From assembly GCF_025499605.1 (NCBI RefSeq), contig NZ_JAFMVC010000015.1, positions 52,405 through 116,404 of the forward strand: a stretch of 64,000 nt of DNA. Reading direction: 5' to 3'. Of the stretch, positions 38,604 to 49,111 are shown piece by piece. The stretch is from Carboxylicivirga litoralis (lineage in GTDB: Bacteria > Bacteroidota > Bacteroidia > Bacteroidales > Marinilabiliaceae). The notes under the pieces are model-generated. The model did no database searches. It was not told where the DNA came from and saw only the letters and a program-made list of their open reading frames with translations. Each line of letters begins with the position of its first letter. The first letter of the stretch is position 1. A program made the translations under genes and the position numbers.

Positions 38604-41600
38604 ATGAAAAGATTCAAGATGTTAAAAGGGATAGGCAGCCTTATAATTTGCACTTTTGTTGTCACTATGATGCCATTTAAATCAATGGCTCAGGAATTTG
38701 AACATAAGGATTTGTGGTCCTTCGAAACCATTAACAAGAAACAATGGCAATTGTCGGATGGACATAAGATCTCATCCAGCGAAAAGCACTACAAGCACCA
38801 AACTAAATCATTGCATTGGCAGTGGAAAAAACCAGGTGATATTGTATTAATGCAGCCAATCAACTTTAAGCCTTTCGATCCCAGGGGAGCCGATAAGTCC
38901 ATTGCGTCTTTTGCCGTTTGGATTTATAACGAAACACCGGTTGACGATGTTGTTAAATTCTATTTCGGTACGGATAAGAAAGACAACTGTCACTTCTCAT
39001 TCAACTTAAACTTTAAAGGGTGGCGAGCAGCCTGGGTATCCTTCGAGCGTGATATGGAAGGCGAACCGCAGGTAGGCATGAATCAGTTACGCATAGAAAA
39101 TCCGCAGTCTGTTAAAAGTGGTAATCTGTATATCGATCATATGTTTCTATGTATCAATATTGATAGCCGCCATCATACGCCCGACAAGCAGGTGCCATTT
39201 GTGAATGCAGCCACTAAAAGTCATTGGTTAATCCAGGAAAAAACCAGTCATGAACAACCGGACATTCCAATGCCGGAAGAAGTAAGTAAGGAGCAACTAA
39301 AAGCTTTTGAGCAAATTGCTGAGCGTTTTACTGACGACATTCTTAAAAAACAAAAAGTAAGCACAACTACTGTTGATAAGCTCGAAGCACAGGTGGCGAA
39401 ATATAACATTGTTCGAAAAAGGAATGCCATCAGCGGTAAGCCAGTTTGGTTTGCCCGTAATGCCGAATTATATATTCCATTGGCCGATCATAGTATTGCA
39501 AAACTATACCGCAATAATAAACAGGATTTAAGAAGCTATTTCGATTTGATGTTTAAAATTGGTGTCGCTTATGTCAATAGCGATGTTGTTGAACATCAGT
39601 ACCGATTGCGTGAGATGTATATGAATATGTACGAGCACATGGTGGATCAGGGAGTAGCTTATGGCAGTGGCTTAGGTACTATACACCACTACGGTTATAA
39701 CTGGCGTAACTATTACCGTGCTCTTTTTATTATGCGCGATGTGCTGGCCGAAGAGGGCAAGTTGGAAGAAGTAACGGCTGGTTTACAATGGTATGCTGCT
39801 TTAGGCGAAGTGTTTACAAAGCCTGAAGTAAAGGGCATGGATATGGATGCTTTTAATACTCAGGTGATGGGACGCTTGGCCAGTATTTTAATTATGGAGG
39901 ATACGCCACAAAAGGTTCAGTACCTGCAGTGTTTCTCACGTTGGATTGATAATGGCTTATTACCGGCACCTGGCTTAAACGATGCCTTTAAGATTGACGG
40001 TTCTGCTTATCACCATGCCAACCATTATCCTGCGTATGCAACGGGAGGCATGAATGGTGCTGTTAGGATGGTTTATTTTATGAGTGGTACATCGTTTAAG
40101 GTGTCAACTGAGGCTCATGAAAATCTGAAGAAAGCTCTGATGACAATGCGTTTCTATTGTAACTTAACCCATTGGCCGCTGGCGATGTCGGGTCGTCATC
40201 CTGAAGGCAAAGGGAAATTGCACACGGAGCATTTTGCCATTTTAGCAAAAGCCGGCCAGCCCGATGGTTCTTCTATCATCGACCAAGAGTTAGCCACTGC
40301 CTACATGCGATTGGTTGCAGGTAAGAAAAAAGATAAATACAAATCGTTGTTCGAAGGTTATGACTTAACAGCTGAACCCACACCTCAAGGGCACATTGTA
40401 ATGCCATACGCTTCATCGTCTATTCATCGTCGCGGAGAATGGGCGGCTTCTGTTCGCGGTCATTCGCGTTATTTGTGGGCTGCCGAGCACTACTTGGGTG
40501 CTAATCTTTATGGACGTTACCTGGCTCACGGACAGTTACAAATTATGGGTAAAGGGCAGCCGGTCAATATTAAAGCGAGTGGTTTTGTGCAGCAAGGCTG
40601 GGACTGGAATCGGATGCCGGGTACAACTACCATTAATGTACCGCTTGATGATTTGAGAGCCGTTATCCTGAATGTAGATCAATATTCGGGCTATGAAGAA
40701 ATGTTGTTTTCTGATGAAGCTTTTGCAGGTGGTGTGCATGCCGACGGTAAGAATGGGGTATATGCTTTTATCTTACACGAGCACGATAAATACCAAGGAA
40801 GCCTGAGAGCTCGTAAATCCTGGTTCTTCTTCGATAACCATATTGTATGCCTGGGCTCGGGTATCGAAAATACGAATAACGAACGCATGACTGAAACCAC
40901 ACTTTTTCAAAATCATCTGGCAAAAAATGATTTGGATGTGTTGGTTGATGGTAAGAGCATTCAAACAGAACTACATGAACTAACGGGAGACAATACCTGG
41001 CTGAGGGACAACAAAGGAAATGCATATTATTTACCTGAAGGAAAAGTATTGATGACGCAGGGTATTCAGCATTCGCGCGATGAGAGTTCAGAAAAACCTA
41101 CACAAGGAGTCTTTGCAACCGCTGTTTTACAACATGGAAATGCTCCCAAAAACCAAAGCTACCACTACTGCGTGTTGCCATGCGTAGATGATGCAAAGCT
41201 AAAAAAACCAGATTACAACGTACTACAACAAGACAATGATGCTCACATTGTTAATAACATAACTAGCAATGAAATGGCGTATGTCTTTTTTAATAAGGCG
41301 GATAACAACACAATTGGTCTTGTCAAATCGACCAGCTTGCCATGCCTGGCTATCGTTAAACAAGATGCACAATCGCTTATTATTGATGTGGCAAATCCAG
41401 ACTTAGCTCTATACAAAGGACCGGCAGATGAAATTTACAAAGGTGGCAAGCGTGTTGAGCGAAGCATTTATTCGCGACCATGGCGTCCGGACGAAAGTAA
41501 AGAAACCATACTTGAAGTGACAATTAAGGGCCGCTGGAGTTCAGATGATATATCTGTAGAAATATCCTATACCGAGGAAGGAGATACAAAAGTACACTTC

Positions 41601-41660
41601 CGCTGTAAAGATGGCATAAGTCAGCGAATCGTGCTGCAAGTGTCAGAACAACAGGTGTAA
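38604..41660 (+). CDS. PL8 polysaccharide lyase, chondroitinase ABC-like
   Basis: A 1018-residue exported lyase similar along its length to Proteus chondroitin ABC lyase: N-terminal jelly-roll (about 30-230; LHWQWK, FNLNFKGWRAAWVSF), alpha-toroid domain (about 240-600; YGSGLGTIHHYGYNWR) and C-terminal beta-sandwiches with GWDWNRMPGTTTI. The catalytic set is in place: His471 and Tyr478 (HHANHYPAY), Arg531 (SGRHPEG) and Glu628 (AAEHYLG), matching H501, Y508, R560 and E653. It cleaves 1,4 bonds next to uronate by beta-elimination. It has a signal peptide but no T9SS domain, so it is probably periplasmic. It shares the fold and motifs with the lyase at 50975-54139. Confidence 0.93.
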   Translation: MKRFKMLKGIGSLIICTFVVTMMPFKSMAQEFEHKDLWSFETINKKQWQLSDGHKISSSEKHYKHQTKSLHWQWKKPGDIVLMQPINFKPFDPRGADKSIASFAVWIYNETPVDDVVKFYFGTDKKDNCHFSFNLNFKGWRAAWVSFERDMEGEPQVGMNQLRIENPQSVKSGNLYIDHMFLCINIDSRHHTPDKQVPFVNAATKSHWLIQEKTSHEQPDIPMPEEVSKEQLKAFEQIAERFTDDILKKQKVSTTTVDKLEAQVAKYNIVRKRNAISGKPVWFARNAELYIPLADHSIAKLYRNNKQDLRSYFDLMFKIGVAYVNSDVVEHQYRLREMYMNMYEHMVDQGVAYGSGLGTIHHYGYNWRNYYRALFIMRDVLAEEGKLEEVTAGLQWYAALGEVFTKPEVKGMDMDAFNTQVMGRLASILIMEDTPQKVQYLQCFSRWIDNGLLPAPGLNDAFKIDGSAYHHANHYPAYATGGMNGAVRMVYFMSGTSFKVSTEAHENLKKALMTMRFYCNLTHWPLAMSGRHPEGKGKLHTEHFAILAKAGQPDGSSIIDQELATAYMRLVAGKKKDKYKSLFEGYDLTAEPTPQGHIVMPYASSSIHRRGEWAASVRGHSRYLWAAEHYLGANLYGRYLAHGQLQIMGKGQPVNIKASGFVQQGWDWNRMPGTTTINVPLDDLRAVILNVDQYSGYEEMLFSDEAFAGGVHADGKNGVYAFILHEHDKYQGSLRARKSWFFFDNHIVCLGSGIENTNNERMTETTLFQNHLAKNDLDVLVDGKSIQTELHELTGDNTWLRDNKGNAYYLPEGKVLMTQGIQHSRDESSEKPTQGVFATAVLQHGNAPKNQSYHYCVLPCVDDAKLKKPDYNVLQQDNDAHIVNNITSNEMAYVFFNKADNNTIGLVKSTSLPCLAIVKQDAQSLIIDVANPDLALYKGPADEIYKGGKRVERSIYSRPWRPDESKETILEVTIKGRWSSDDISVEISYTEEGDTKVHFRCKDGISQRIVLQVSEQQV

Positions 41661-41801
41661 ATAGAGGGTTGTAGTGAAGGGTTCATATAAAAATACGGAC
41701 AAATTAAACCCTTTTTGCGAATGATTTTACACACGAAAGCGTATTGTTGAAAATAGTTTTGCATTGTAAAAAATTGTAAACAGCATCTTAAATCAAAGGA
41801 T

Positions 41802-42224
41802 ATGAAAAAAGCAAGTTTAAGTATAATCGTAGTGCTGATGTGTTTTTTGGCAGCATGCACCGAGGATACTTTTGAAGAGACAAAGATGAATCAGCAGCCG
41901 CCAAGTAATTTGAGCTACTCGCAGTTGATTAATGCTTACCTGGGTGAAGGCTTTAAGAGTGGTCAGCCATCAGTGCAAACCAACGGTCAGGAGCCAACTT
42001 TTATACTGACAGGAGGACGAAGCAGTACGAACGAGATGGATGAAGCCATGCTAAGTCTTTTTGAAGTGGTAGACTCAACTGGTATTGTTAAGCTTGAGGA
42101 AGGTAACATGTTGGGACTGGATGCTTATCAGCTTGATATTAGTGTTGAAACCATTTATGGTAAAACAGACTTTCCGGCTGGTTTCACATTTGAAATAACT
42201 GAAGAGCCTGTTGAAGCAGAATAA
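41802..42224 (+). CDS. Surface lipoprotein of the SusCD locus
   Basis: A 140-residue lipoprotein. The signal ends at AACTEDT; acidic residues right after the lipid cysteine (Cys20) are the Bacteroidota surface-export signal. The mature part has a YSQLINAYLGEGFKSGQPSV segment (split: YSQLINAYL and GEGFKSGQPSV) and no domain I can name. It sits 108 bases before susC and may be a small glycan-binding or SusE-like accessory protein. Confidence 0.7.
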   Translation: MKKASLSIIVVLMCFLAACTEDTFEETKMNQQPPSNLSYSQLINAYLGEGFKSGQPSVQTNGQEPTFILTGGRSSTNEMDEAMLSLFEVVDSTGIVKLEEGNMLGLDAYQLDISVETIYGKTDFPAGFTFEITEEPVEAE

Positions 42225-42332
42225 TCTGGCAAAAACTGGCTGAATAATAATCAAGAAAATTTGTTTGACAATTCATAGTAAGTTATCAGCTGCTTTGCGC
42301 TTGCTGAAAAGTACTTAACTAAATATAAGGAA

Positions 42333-45300
42333 ATGAAAAAAATAATCCCAATAATATCATTATTACTCTTGTTTGCACAGGCGGCGTTTGCACAAAAGGC
42401 AGTGTCCGGTACCGTGGTTGACGAGAATGGTAGTGCCATACCCGGCGTAAATGTATTAATCAAAGGTACAATGGCCGGAACTATTACCGACGTTTCAGGA
42501 AATTATAACCTCGAAGTAAAGGATAATAACGCGATCCTAATTTTTTCTTTCATCGGGTATCAAACCAAAGAAGAGGAAGTCGGTAAACGAAGCGATATTG
42601 ACATTATGATGATGCCCGAGACGGAACTAATTGATGAGGTGGTAGCTGTTGGTTATAACACTGTTCGTAAAAAAGATGTGACCGGTGCCGTGGCACAGGT
42701 GAAAGCCAGCGACCTTGTTAAGAGCCCGGTAACTAATTATGATCAGGCACTAGCTGGTCGTGTTGCCGGTGTGCAGGTATCTTCGGCGGATGGTACACCA
42801 GGAGAAGGTTTAAACATCGTTATTCGTGGTGGTAACTCTATTACTGGCGATAACTCACCATTATATGTGGTGGATGGCATTCCAATGGAAGATTTCGATC
42901 CGGCCAGTATCAGTTCACATGACATTAAAGATTTCGATGTTTTGAAGGATGCATCAGCGTCAGCAATCTATGGTTCACGCGGAGCTAATGGTGTTATCTT
43001 AATCACCACTAAAAATGGTAAGGAAGATGGAACAACAGAAATATCTCTTAATTCATCAATGGCACTTCAATGGATTCCGGGTCGTTTAAAAGTAATGTCA
43101 CCCTACGACTATGTGAAATACATTGAAGAAGTGATGGTGCCACAGGGTGGCTCTTACGAAGAAAGTTTTAATACCCATTGGCAGGATCCGGAATTATATA
43201 CCGATGAGGCTTTGGCGTCAAGAGGTGAATCGCCAGTGAGCTGGCAGGATGAAATTATGAATCAGGCCTGGATGCAGAACCATAACCTGGCAATCCGAAG
43301 TGGTAATAAAACAACCAACTTTTCGTATTCAATTGATTTTGTCGACCAGGATGGTACCCTCTTAAACACTGGTTTCAATAAAATTAATAACAACCTGAAG
43401 TTTAATCACCGAATTAATCGCAAAGCACAAATGGGTGGTTTTGTTAACTATTCCTATGTTAAACGAACAGGTTTAAATATTTCGGGTAATAACCGGAACA
43501 GTATCATTCGCGATGCGATTACCTTCCGTCCGGTAAGTCCTATTGTTGATGATGGTCGAGAAGGTGGCTTGGATTTAGATGACCCCAATGATTTACGCTT
43601 TAATCCGGTGAAAACACTTGAAAATACGGATCGCTATACCCGTCAGGATGTGGTTCGTGGGAATCTATATTTAAACTATGATATTATTAAGGGATTACGT
43701 CTTCGTTTAAGTGGTAATTATCAGATTGATAATCGTAAAGAATCATTGTTTTATAAAAAAGATACCTATCAGGGAACAAGAAGTCCGGATGGGATCAATG
43801 GAACTTTAACAGACAGACGCAATCAAACCCTGTCGACTTCCAATACCTTAACCTATAAGCGTACTTTTAATACAGAGCATAAACTGACTGCTCTTGGAGG
43901 TTTTGAAGCACAGAAACGCGATTCGGAATACTTTAGGGCAAGAAACAAGTTAATGCCTTTGGATGATTTTGGTACTGATAAGATACAAGTTGGTACACAA
44001 CCAGATATTCCTGAGTCGTATGCCGGTGGCAATACATTAATCTCCTATTTCGGAAGTGTTAACTATGGTTTTCGTGAAAAGTATTTATTGACAGTTAATT
44101 ACCGTGCAGATGCATCTTCAAAGTTTAATAAGGATAACCGATGGGGGTATTTCCCTTCAGCGGCTGTAGCCTGGCGTTTAATTGAAGAAGGTTTTATAAA
44201 CGATTTGAATGTGTTCTCAAACCTGAAAATGCGTGCTGGCTGGGGTGTGACAGGAAATAATCGCATTGGTGACTTTGACGGATACTCGCGCCTTAACCTG
44301 GATGAATACAGTGGGTATACCTGGAATGATACTTACAGTCCGGGCATTTATCACGAAAATTTAGCGGCTCAGGATTTACGTTGGGAAACAACCACACAAG
44401 TCAACCTGGGTATTGATATGGGTTTTATTAATAACCGTATTAACACCACAGTTGACTATTATAAGAAGAATACTACTGATTTATTGTTAGATGCAGATAT
44501 GGCGCCGAGCACGGGTTATCCAACTGTAGTGCAAAATGTTGGTGAGGTGCAGAATGAAGGTGTTGAATTTTCGATTAATACAGTTAACATCAATAAACGT
44601 GACTTTAAGTGGTCATCGGCTTTTAACATCTCCTTTAATAAAAACCGGACAGTTGCGTTAAATTCAGGCCAGGATGCTTTGTACACTAATCCAAACTGGT
44701 ATTTCCGATTCAGTGAATATCAATACATAACCAAAATTGATGAGCCGGTAGGTATGTTCTACGGACTTCAGCGCGATGGTAACTACCAGATGAGCGACTT
44801 CAACTACGATGCGGCCAGTAACGAATATGTGTTAAAAGAAGGTATCCCCGATAATGGCCGTAATGTGGCGCCTGGTAGTGTTAAGTTCATCGACCAAAAT
44901 GGAGATGGCACTATCAATGAGTTGGACCGTGTAGTGATAGGTAACCCGCATCCAAAGCATTTTGGTGGTTTTACTAACGATTTTCAGTTCAAAAATTTTG
45001 ATCTGCAAGTGTTTTTGCAATGGAGCTATGGCAACGAAATATTAAATGCCAACCGTGTAATGTTTGAAAGTCCTGGTCTCTTGGGTAATGATTACAATGC
45101 TTTAGCACCGGCTGCTGACCGTTGGACCCCTGAGAATCCGTCAAATGGAGTGCATGCGTTCTTATTTAACGGTGTACATGGAGTGCCGCAGGATGGTAAC
45201 CTGGTTTCCGATTACATTGTGGAAGATGGCTCTTACATACGATTAAAAACAATTTCATTTGGTTATTCATTCGGTCCTAAAATGCTAAGTAAGTTACGTC

Positions 45301-45473
45301 TTAAAAAGTGTCGTATTTATGTAGCGGGTCAGAACCTGCTTACCTGGACGAACTATTCAGGTTATGATCCGGAAGTGTCGGTAGGTCGTTATGGTGCTTT
45401 AACACCAGGATTGGATTATTCGGCTTATCCAATTAGTGCAACCATTAGTGGAGGTATTGAGTTGAAATTCTAG
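42333..45473 (+). CDS. susC: SusC/RagA family TonB-dependent outer-membrane transporter
   Basis: A 1046-residue protein: signal peptide (to FAQ, about 21), carboxypeptidase-like domain (about 25-100; VSGTVVDENGSAIPGVNVLIK), plug domain (about 110-230; VRGGNSITGDNSPLYVVDG, with SAIYGSRGANGVILITTK as the SusC signature) and a 22-strand barrel ending in GGIELKF. It imports oligosaccharides bound by the SusD partner, driven by TonB. Ten bases separate it from the susD-like gene. Confidence 0.96.
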   Translation: MKKIIPIISLLLLFAQAAFAQKAVSGTVVDENGSAIPGVNVLIKGTMAGTITDVSGNYNLEVKDNNAILIFSFIGYQTKEEEVGKRSDIDIMMMPETELIDEVVAVGYNTVRKKDVTGAVAQVKASDLVKSPVTNYDQALAGRVAGVQVSSADGTPGEGLNIVIRGGNSITGDNSPLYVVDGIPMEDFDPASISSHDIKDFDVLKDASASAIYGSRGANGVILITTKNGKEDGTTEISLNSSMALQWIPGRLKVMSPYDYVKYIEEVMVPQGGSYEESFNTHWQDPELYTDEALASRGESPVSWQDEIMNQAWMQNHNLAIRSGNKTTNFSYSIDFVDQDGTLLNTGFNKINNNLKFNHRINRKAQMGGFVNYSYVKRTGLNISGNNRNSIIRDAITFRPVSPIVDDGREGGLDLDDPNDLRFNPVKTLENTDRYTRQDVVRGNLYLNYDIIKGLRLRLSGNYQIDNRKESLFYKKDTYQGTRSPDGINGTLTDRRNQTLSTSNTLTYKRTFNTEHKLTALGGFEAQKRDSEYFRARNKLMPLDDFGTDKIQVGTQPDIPESYAGGNTLISYFGSVNYGFREKYLLTVNYRADASSKFNKDNRWGYFPSAAVAWRLIEEGFINDLNVFSNLKMRAGWGVTGNNRIGDFDGYSRLNLDEYSGYTWNDTYSPGIYHENLAAQDLRWETTTQVNLGIDMGFINNRINTTVDYYKKNTTDLLLDADMAPSTGYPTVVQNVGEVQNEGVEFSINTVNINKRDFKWSSAFNISFNKNRTVALNSGQDALYTNPNWYFRFSEYQYITKIDEPVGMFYGLQRDGNYQMSDFNYDAASNEYVLKEGIPDNGRNVAPGSVKFIDQNGDGTINELDRVVIGNPHPKHFGGFTNDFQFKNFDLQVFLQWSYGNEILNANRVMFESPGLLGNDYNALAPAADRWTPENPSNGVHAFLFNGVHGVPQDGNLVSDYIVEDGSYIRLKTISFGYSFGPKMLSKLRLKKCRIYVAGQNLLTWTNYSGYDPEVSVGRYGALTPGLDYSAYPISATISGGIELKF

Positions 45474-45482
45474 TGTTTAAGG

Positions 45483-47123
45483 ATGACAAAAACAAAAATG
45501 ATGAAGACAATAAATAAAAATATATTTTTCAGTTTACTGTTTGTGGCTGTTTTAATAGGCGGAACGTCTTGCGAAGATTATCTGACCGTAGAACCTAAGT
45601 CAAGCTGGCTAACAGAAAGCTTTTATGAAAGCGAAAGCGATGTGAAACTTGGTTTAGCAGGTATGTACAGTTATCTGGCATTGGATGAAACTTATGGTCA
45701 GATACTGTCTTGTAAATTTGAAGGTGGTACTGATGAGTTGTTATATAATCGCAACAACACTAAATGGTCGCAGGCTTTGTATGAACACACAGCAGCTACC
45801 ATAGATATTAAAAGTGCATGGTTACACCTGTATCAGGGTATTGATGCTGCCAATGTATTTATTGAAAAGGTGTCGAATACCACTTCAATTGAAGAGGAAA
45901 ACAAAAAACAATATTTGGGCGAAGCTCATTTTTTAAGAGCTTTATTTTACCTCGATTTAGTACGTTGGTGGGGCCCGGTTCCTTTACGCACAAAGCCAAC
46001 CATTAGTGTTGAAGACAATAACCTGGCAGCCTCTTCGCGGGAGGAGGTATATGCTCAAATTATCAGTGATCTGGAGTTTGCTGCCAGTAATCTTCAACAT
46101 GCTGAGGATATGGACGAAAAAGGTCATGCTACAAAAATGGCAGCCCATGGTATTCTGGCGCGTACATACCTCACAATGGCTGGTTACCCAATGTATCAAA
46201 CAGATAAATACACGAAAGTAATTGAGCACTGTAACGTCATTATTGAAGATGGCTGGCATACCTTGAATGATTCTTATAAAACTGTTTTTTTGAATTACAT
46301 TCAGAATAAATACGATCCCAAAGAGTCTATTTTTGAATTAGAGTTCTCCAATCTGCGTGATCAGGGTATCCGTGAGGATGGTCGTATCGGTCAGATTAAT
46401 GGAGTACAATTTTATTACTGGCCTACCAAAACAGAGCCCTTCGCTTATGGAATGTTGCAGACTGGTGTAAAACTTTTGGAAAGCTATGCGGATGAGGATG
46501 AGCGTAAAAGCTGGAATGTTGCCAACTTTATTTGTAACAGTAAAGGGAAAATATCTGAAATTTCAAAAGACCTGTCTTATTGGCCGGGTAAATTTCGTCG
46601 CTGGGAACCTTTGACTTTTGGCAATATTACTGACGGAACCGGAACCTATACCCTGTTGGAAGATGCCTCTACACCTGATAAGAATTTCACAGGAATAAAC
46701 TTCCCATACTTACGCTATGCCGATGTTTTGCTGATGAGGGCAGAGGCCGAGAATGAGGTAAACGGCCCTGTTGGTGCTGCACCTTTCTTAAACGAGGTAC
46801 GTAACCGGGCGAAATTAGGCGATATTGACATGGCTCTGGTTCCCGACAAAGCATCTTTCCTGAAGGAAATACAAGACGAGAGGGCGCGTGAGTTATGTTA
46901 CGAAGGTTTGCGTAAACAGGATTTAATACGTTGGAATATTCTTAAAGAGACATTGGATACGCAAAATGAAATGATTCTAAGTGCCAACGATGCCACAAAA
47001 AAGAAGAATATTTTTAAACGTGCCGCACTAAACTTTGAAGTGGAAAAACACATGATTCTTCCATATCCTTTGCAGGAGGTAACAATGAATAACAAATTGG
47101 AACAACATGCCGAATGGCAATAG
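45483..47123 (+). CDS. susD: SusD/RagB family glycan-binding lipoprotein
   Basis: A 546-residue lipoprotein (GGTSCEDYL, Cys30; surface-export acidic residues follow). It has the SusD fold: N-terminal YLTVEPKSSW, tetratricopeptide-like helices (AEAHFLRALFYLDLVRWWG in the form EAHFLRALFYLDLVRWWG), and C-terminal LRYADVLLMRAEAENE and ERARELCYEGLRKQDLIRW. It forms the lid of the SusC transporter. Met codons at 45498 and 45501 are alternative starts. A terminator follows, so lipoprotein-susC-susD may be one unit. Confidence 0.95.
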   Translation: MTKTKMMKTINKNIFFSLLFVAVLIGGTSCEDYLTVEPKSSWLTESFYESESDVKLGLAGMYSYLALDETYGQILSCKFEGGTDELLYNRNNTKWSQALYEHTAATIDIKSAWLHLYQGIDAANVFIEKVSNTTSIEEENKKQYLGEAHFLRALFYLDLVRWWGPVPLRTKPTISVEDNNLAASSREEVYAQIISDLEFAASNLQHAEDMDEKGHATKMAAHGILARTYLTMAGYPMYQTDKYTKVIEHCNVIIEDGWHTLNDSYKTVFLNYIQNKYDPKESIFELEFSNLRDQGIREDGRIGQINGVQFYYWPTKTEPFAYGMLQTGVKLLESYADEDERKSWNVANFICNSKGKISEISKDLSYWPGKFRRWEPLTFGNITDGTGTYTLLEDASTPDKNFTGINFPYLRYADVLLMRAEAENEVNGPVGAAPFLNEVRNRAKLGDIDMALVPDKASFLKEIQDERARELCYEGLRKQDLIRWNILKETLDTQNEMILSANDATKKKNIFKRAALNFEVEKHMILPYPLQEVTMNNKLEQHAEWQ

Positions 47124-47152
47124 TGTGTATTGATGATTCAATTTTGATTTTT

Positions 47153-47180
47153 AAAGGCTCCTTGTTAAGGGGCCTTTTTT
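47153..47180 (+). terminator. Rho-independent terminator
   Basis: AAAGGCTCC (47153-47161), TTGTTAA loop, GGGGCCTTT (47169-47177) with one G-U pair, then T. Confidence 0.85.
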
Positions 47181-47276
47181 GTGCGGTATATTTTGCACCA
47201 AGTGCGGACGAATGTGTACCTCAAATAGTGCCTTTTTTGTCAATTTTGAGGTGTTAATCATTAATAAATTTCAGCA

Positions 47277-48803
47277 ATGAAGAATAGTTTAATTATACAA
47301 TGGAGTTTATTGCTACTGGGCGCTCTGGTGCTCTTAAGTTGTCAGAAAAATGAACCCCCAAAACCAAATGTATTACTAATTGTTACCGATGATCAGGGCT
47401 ATGGAGATTTTTCCGCTTATGGAGGTGCTTTGGATGCCAAAACGCCACACCTTGACGCTTTGGCTGCATCCGGCGTTCGTTTTACCAATGCCTATGCTAC
47501 CATGTCTATTTGCAGCCCATCGCGCATGGCCATTATGACCGGCCGCCAGCAGCAACGTTGGGGTGTTTATAACTATGGGGCAATGCTACCTCAATCGGAA
47601 GTGACTTTGGCAGAGCAGTTACAAGCGCATGGTTACAAGACAGGTAAAGTTGGCAAATCGCACTATGGGAGTTACAATGGCCCTGGAGTGCCTGAGTATC
47701 CAACGCAGCATGGCTTCGATTATTTCTTTGGTAAAGAGGGCGGGACAATGGATTATCTGCGTCATTCTGCAGCCCATAGAGAAGGGTTTACCAAAAAGAT
47801 GGCGAATCACCTGGGTATTGGTCCCTTCTGGGAAAACGATAAACAAGTGGATATGGAAGGGTATTCAACTGATATTATTTTGGATAAGGCCATCAACTAC
47901 ATTGATGAGAATAAGAAGAATCCCTTCTTTTTGATGGTGTCCTTTAATGCTGTACATCTGTTTACGCACCAGATACTAAAAGCTGATTTGGAGGCAATGG
48001 GCATTGAAGAAGTTCCAGATTGGGATCCGACAACCGGTGATTGGGATGAATACCTGGAGTGGTATGTCAATACTGTTAAACCCAATACTCCGCAGGGACG
48101 CCAGCGCTATTTGTATCACCTAAATAAGTTGGATATGGCCATTGGTAAGCTAATGGCTAAATTGTCAAACGAAGGTATAGATGATAATACCATTGTGGTA
48201 TTTATTTCGGACAATGGCGGATCGCCTCGTACCTATGCCGATAATGCCCCGTTAAAGGGCAATAAGTATATTTTGGAAGAAGGAGGTATTCGTGTGCCGC
48301 TTATTATGTGTGGTAAAGGTTGCTTCCCGCAAAATATGGTGTATGAAAAAACGGTTAGTGGAATGGACATCTTTCCAACATTGCATGCGGCATTGGACAT
48401 CCCTTTGCCTTCTGCAACCATCGATGGAGTCAACCTTTTGCCCTATTTGTCCGACGAAAATCAGGCAATACCACACGAGTGGCTGTTCTGGACAGGTTTT
48501 CACCTGACAGATCAACCGCGTATCTATGATGAGCCCAATAGTGCTCTGGAGCGTCATGATAAAACATATAATGGCGACGATACGGGTTGGGCCGTGCGTT
48601 ATCAAAATTGGAAACTGCGTTATTATGGTCGCACTGATAACTATGGTTTATATGATTTAGATACAGATGTTGGTGAGGCGAATAATCTGGCAGCAAGTAA
48701 ACCAGAACTTGTGCAATTGATGAAAGAGCGATTCTTTGAATGGGATCAAACCATCCGGCAGGATCATGAAAATTATTCATTACCCGAATCGAGCGAATTT
48801 TAG
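47277..48803 (+). CDS. Sulfatase lipoprotein (S1 family)
   Basis: A 508-residue sulfatase with lipoprotein signal (LLSCQKN, Cys22). The formylglycine motif is CSPSRMAIMTG with Cys79. Metal-binding parts are NVLLIVTDDQGYGD and FISDNGGSP; KVGKSHYG holds the active-site Lys/His. The general shape resembles N-acetylgalactosamine-6-sulfate and arylsulfatase A type enzymes, which would suit a chondroitin substrate, but I cannot assign the subfamily. It stands between two terminators. Confidence 0.92.
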   Translation: MKNSLIIQWSLLLLGALVLLSCQKNEPPKPNVLLIVTDDQGYGDFSAYGGALDAKTPHLDALAASGVRFTNAYATMSICSPSRMAIMTGRQQQRWGVYNYGAMLPQSEVTLAEQLQAHGYKTGKVGKSHYGSYNGPGVPEYPTQHGFDYFFGKEGGTMDYLRHSAAHREGFTKKMANHLGIGPFWENDKQVDMEGYSTDIILDKAINYIDENKKNPFFLMVSFNAVHLFTHQILKADLEAMGIEEVPDWDPTTGDWDEYLEWYVNTVKPNTPQGRQRYLYHLNKLDMAIGKLMAKLSNEGIDDNTIVVFISDNGGSPRTYADNAPLKGNKYILEEGGIRVPLIMCGKGCFPQNMVYEKTVSGMDIFPTLHAALDIPLPSATIDGVNLLPYLSDENQAIPHEWLFWTGFHLTDQPRIYDEPNSALERHDKTYNGDDTGWAVRYQNWKLRYYGRTDNYGLYDLDTDVGEANNLAASKPELVQLMKERFFEWDQTIRQDHENYSLPESSEF

Positions 48804-49111
48804 AAGCGAAAATAACTTTTCTCTGTTGAATTTGGGAGCTAATACCCAAAGACAATTTTGAGATATAATGAGTGAAACGAAATAAAGCACATCTACAAGC
48901 TAACTAGTATCATTAGACCTCATAGGGGGCAAGGTGCAAGGGTAATATATTCTTTGCGCCTTTTTAATATCTGTATATCAGTAGAATGCATAAATAATAG
49001 GGAGCTTTGAAGTGTACGATTTCATCCGTAATCTGGACAATCCTGACCGTCAGCAGCTATTCATCAGGCTATTTTTGGTAGCAAATTATTTCACTTTTAA
49101 ATCAGTTAATT
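48804..49111. other. Intergenic stretch before the beta-helix gene
   Basis: No gene seen in 308 bases apart from the terminator at 48931-48965. The part after it must hold the promoter of the beta-helix protein gene. Confidence 0.5.
48931..48965 (+). terminator. Rho-independent terminator
   Basis: GGTGCAAGG (48933-48941), a 10-base loop, CTTTGCGCC (48952-48960) pairing with two G-U, then TTTTT. Confidence 0.8.

Noticed and set aside
38419..38607. 62-codon frame between the CBM96 and PL8 genes
   Set aside because: Odd composition, no signal or domain, and it overlaps the PL8 start; probably untranslated leader.
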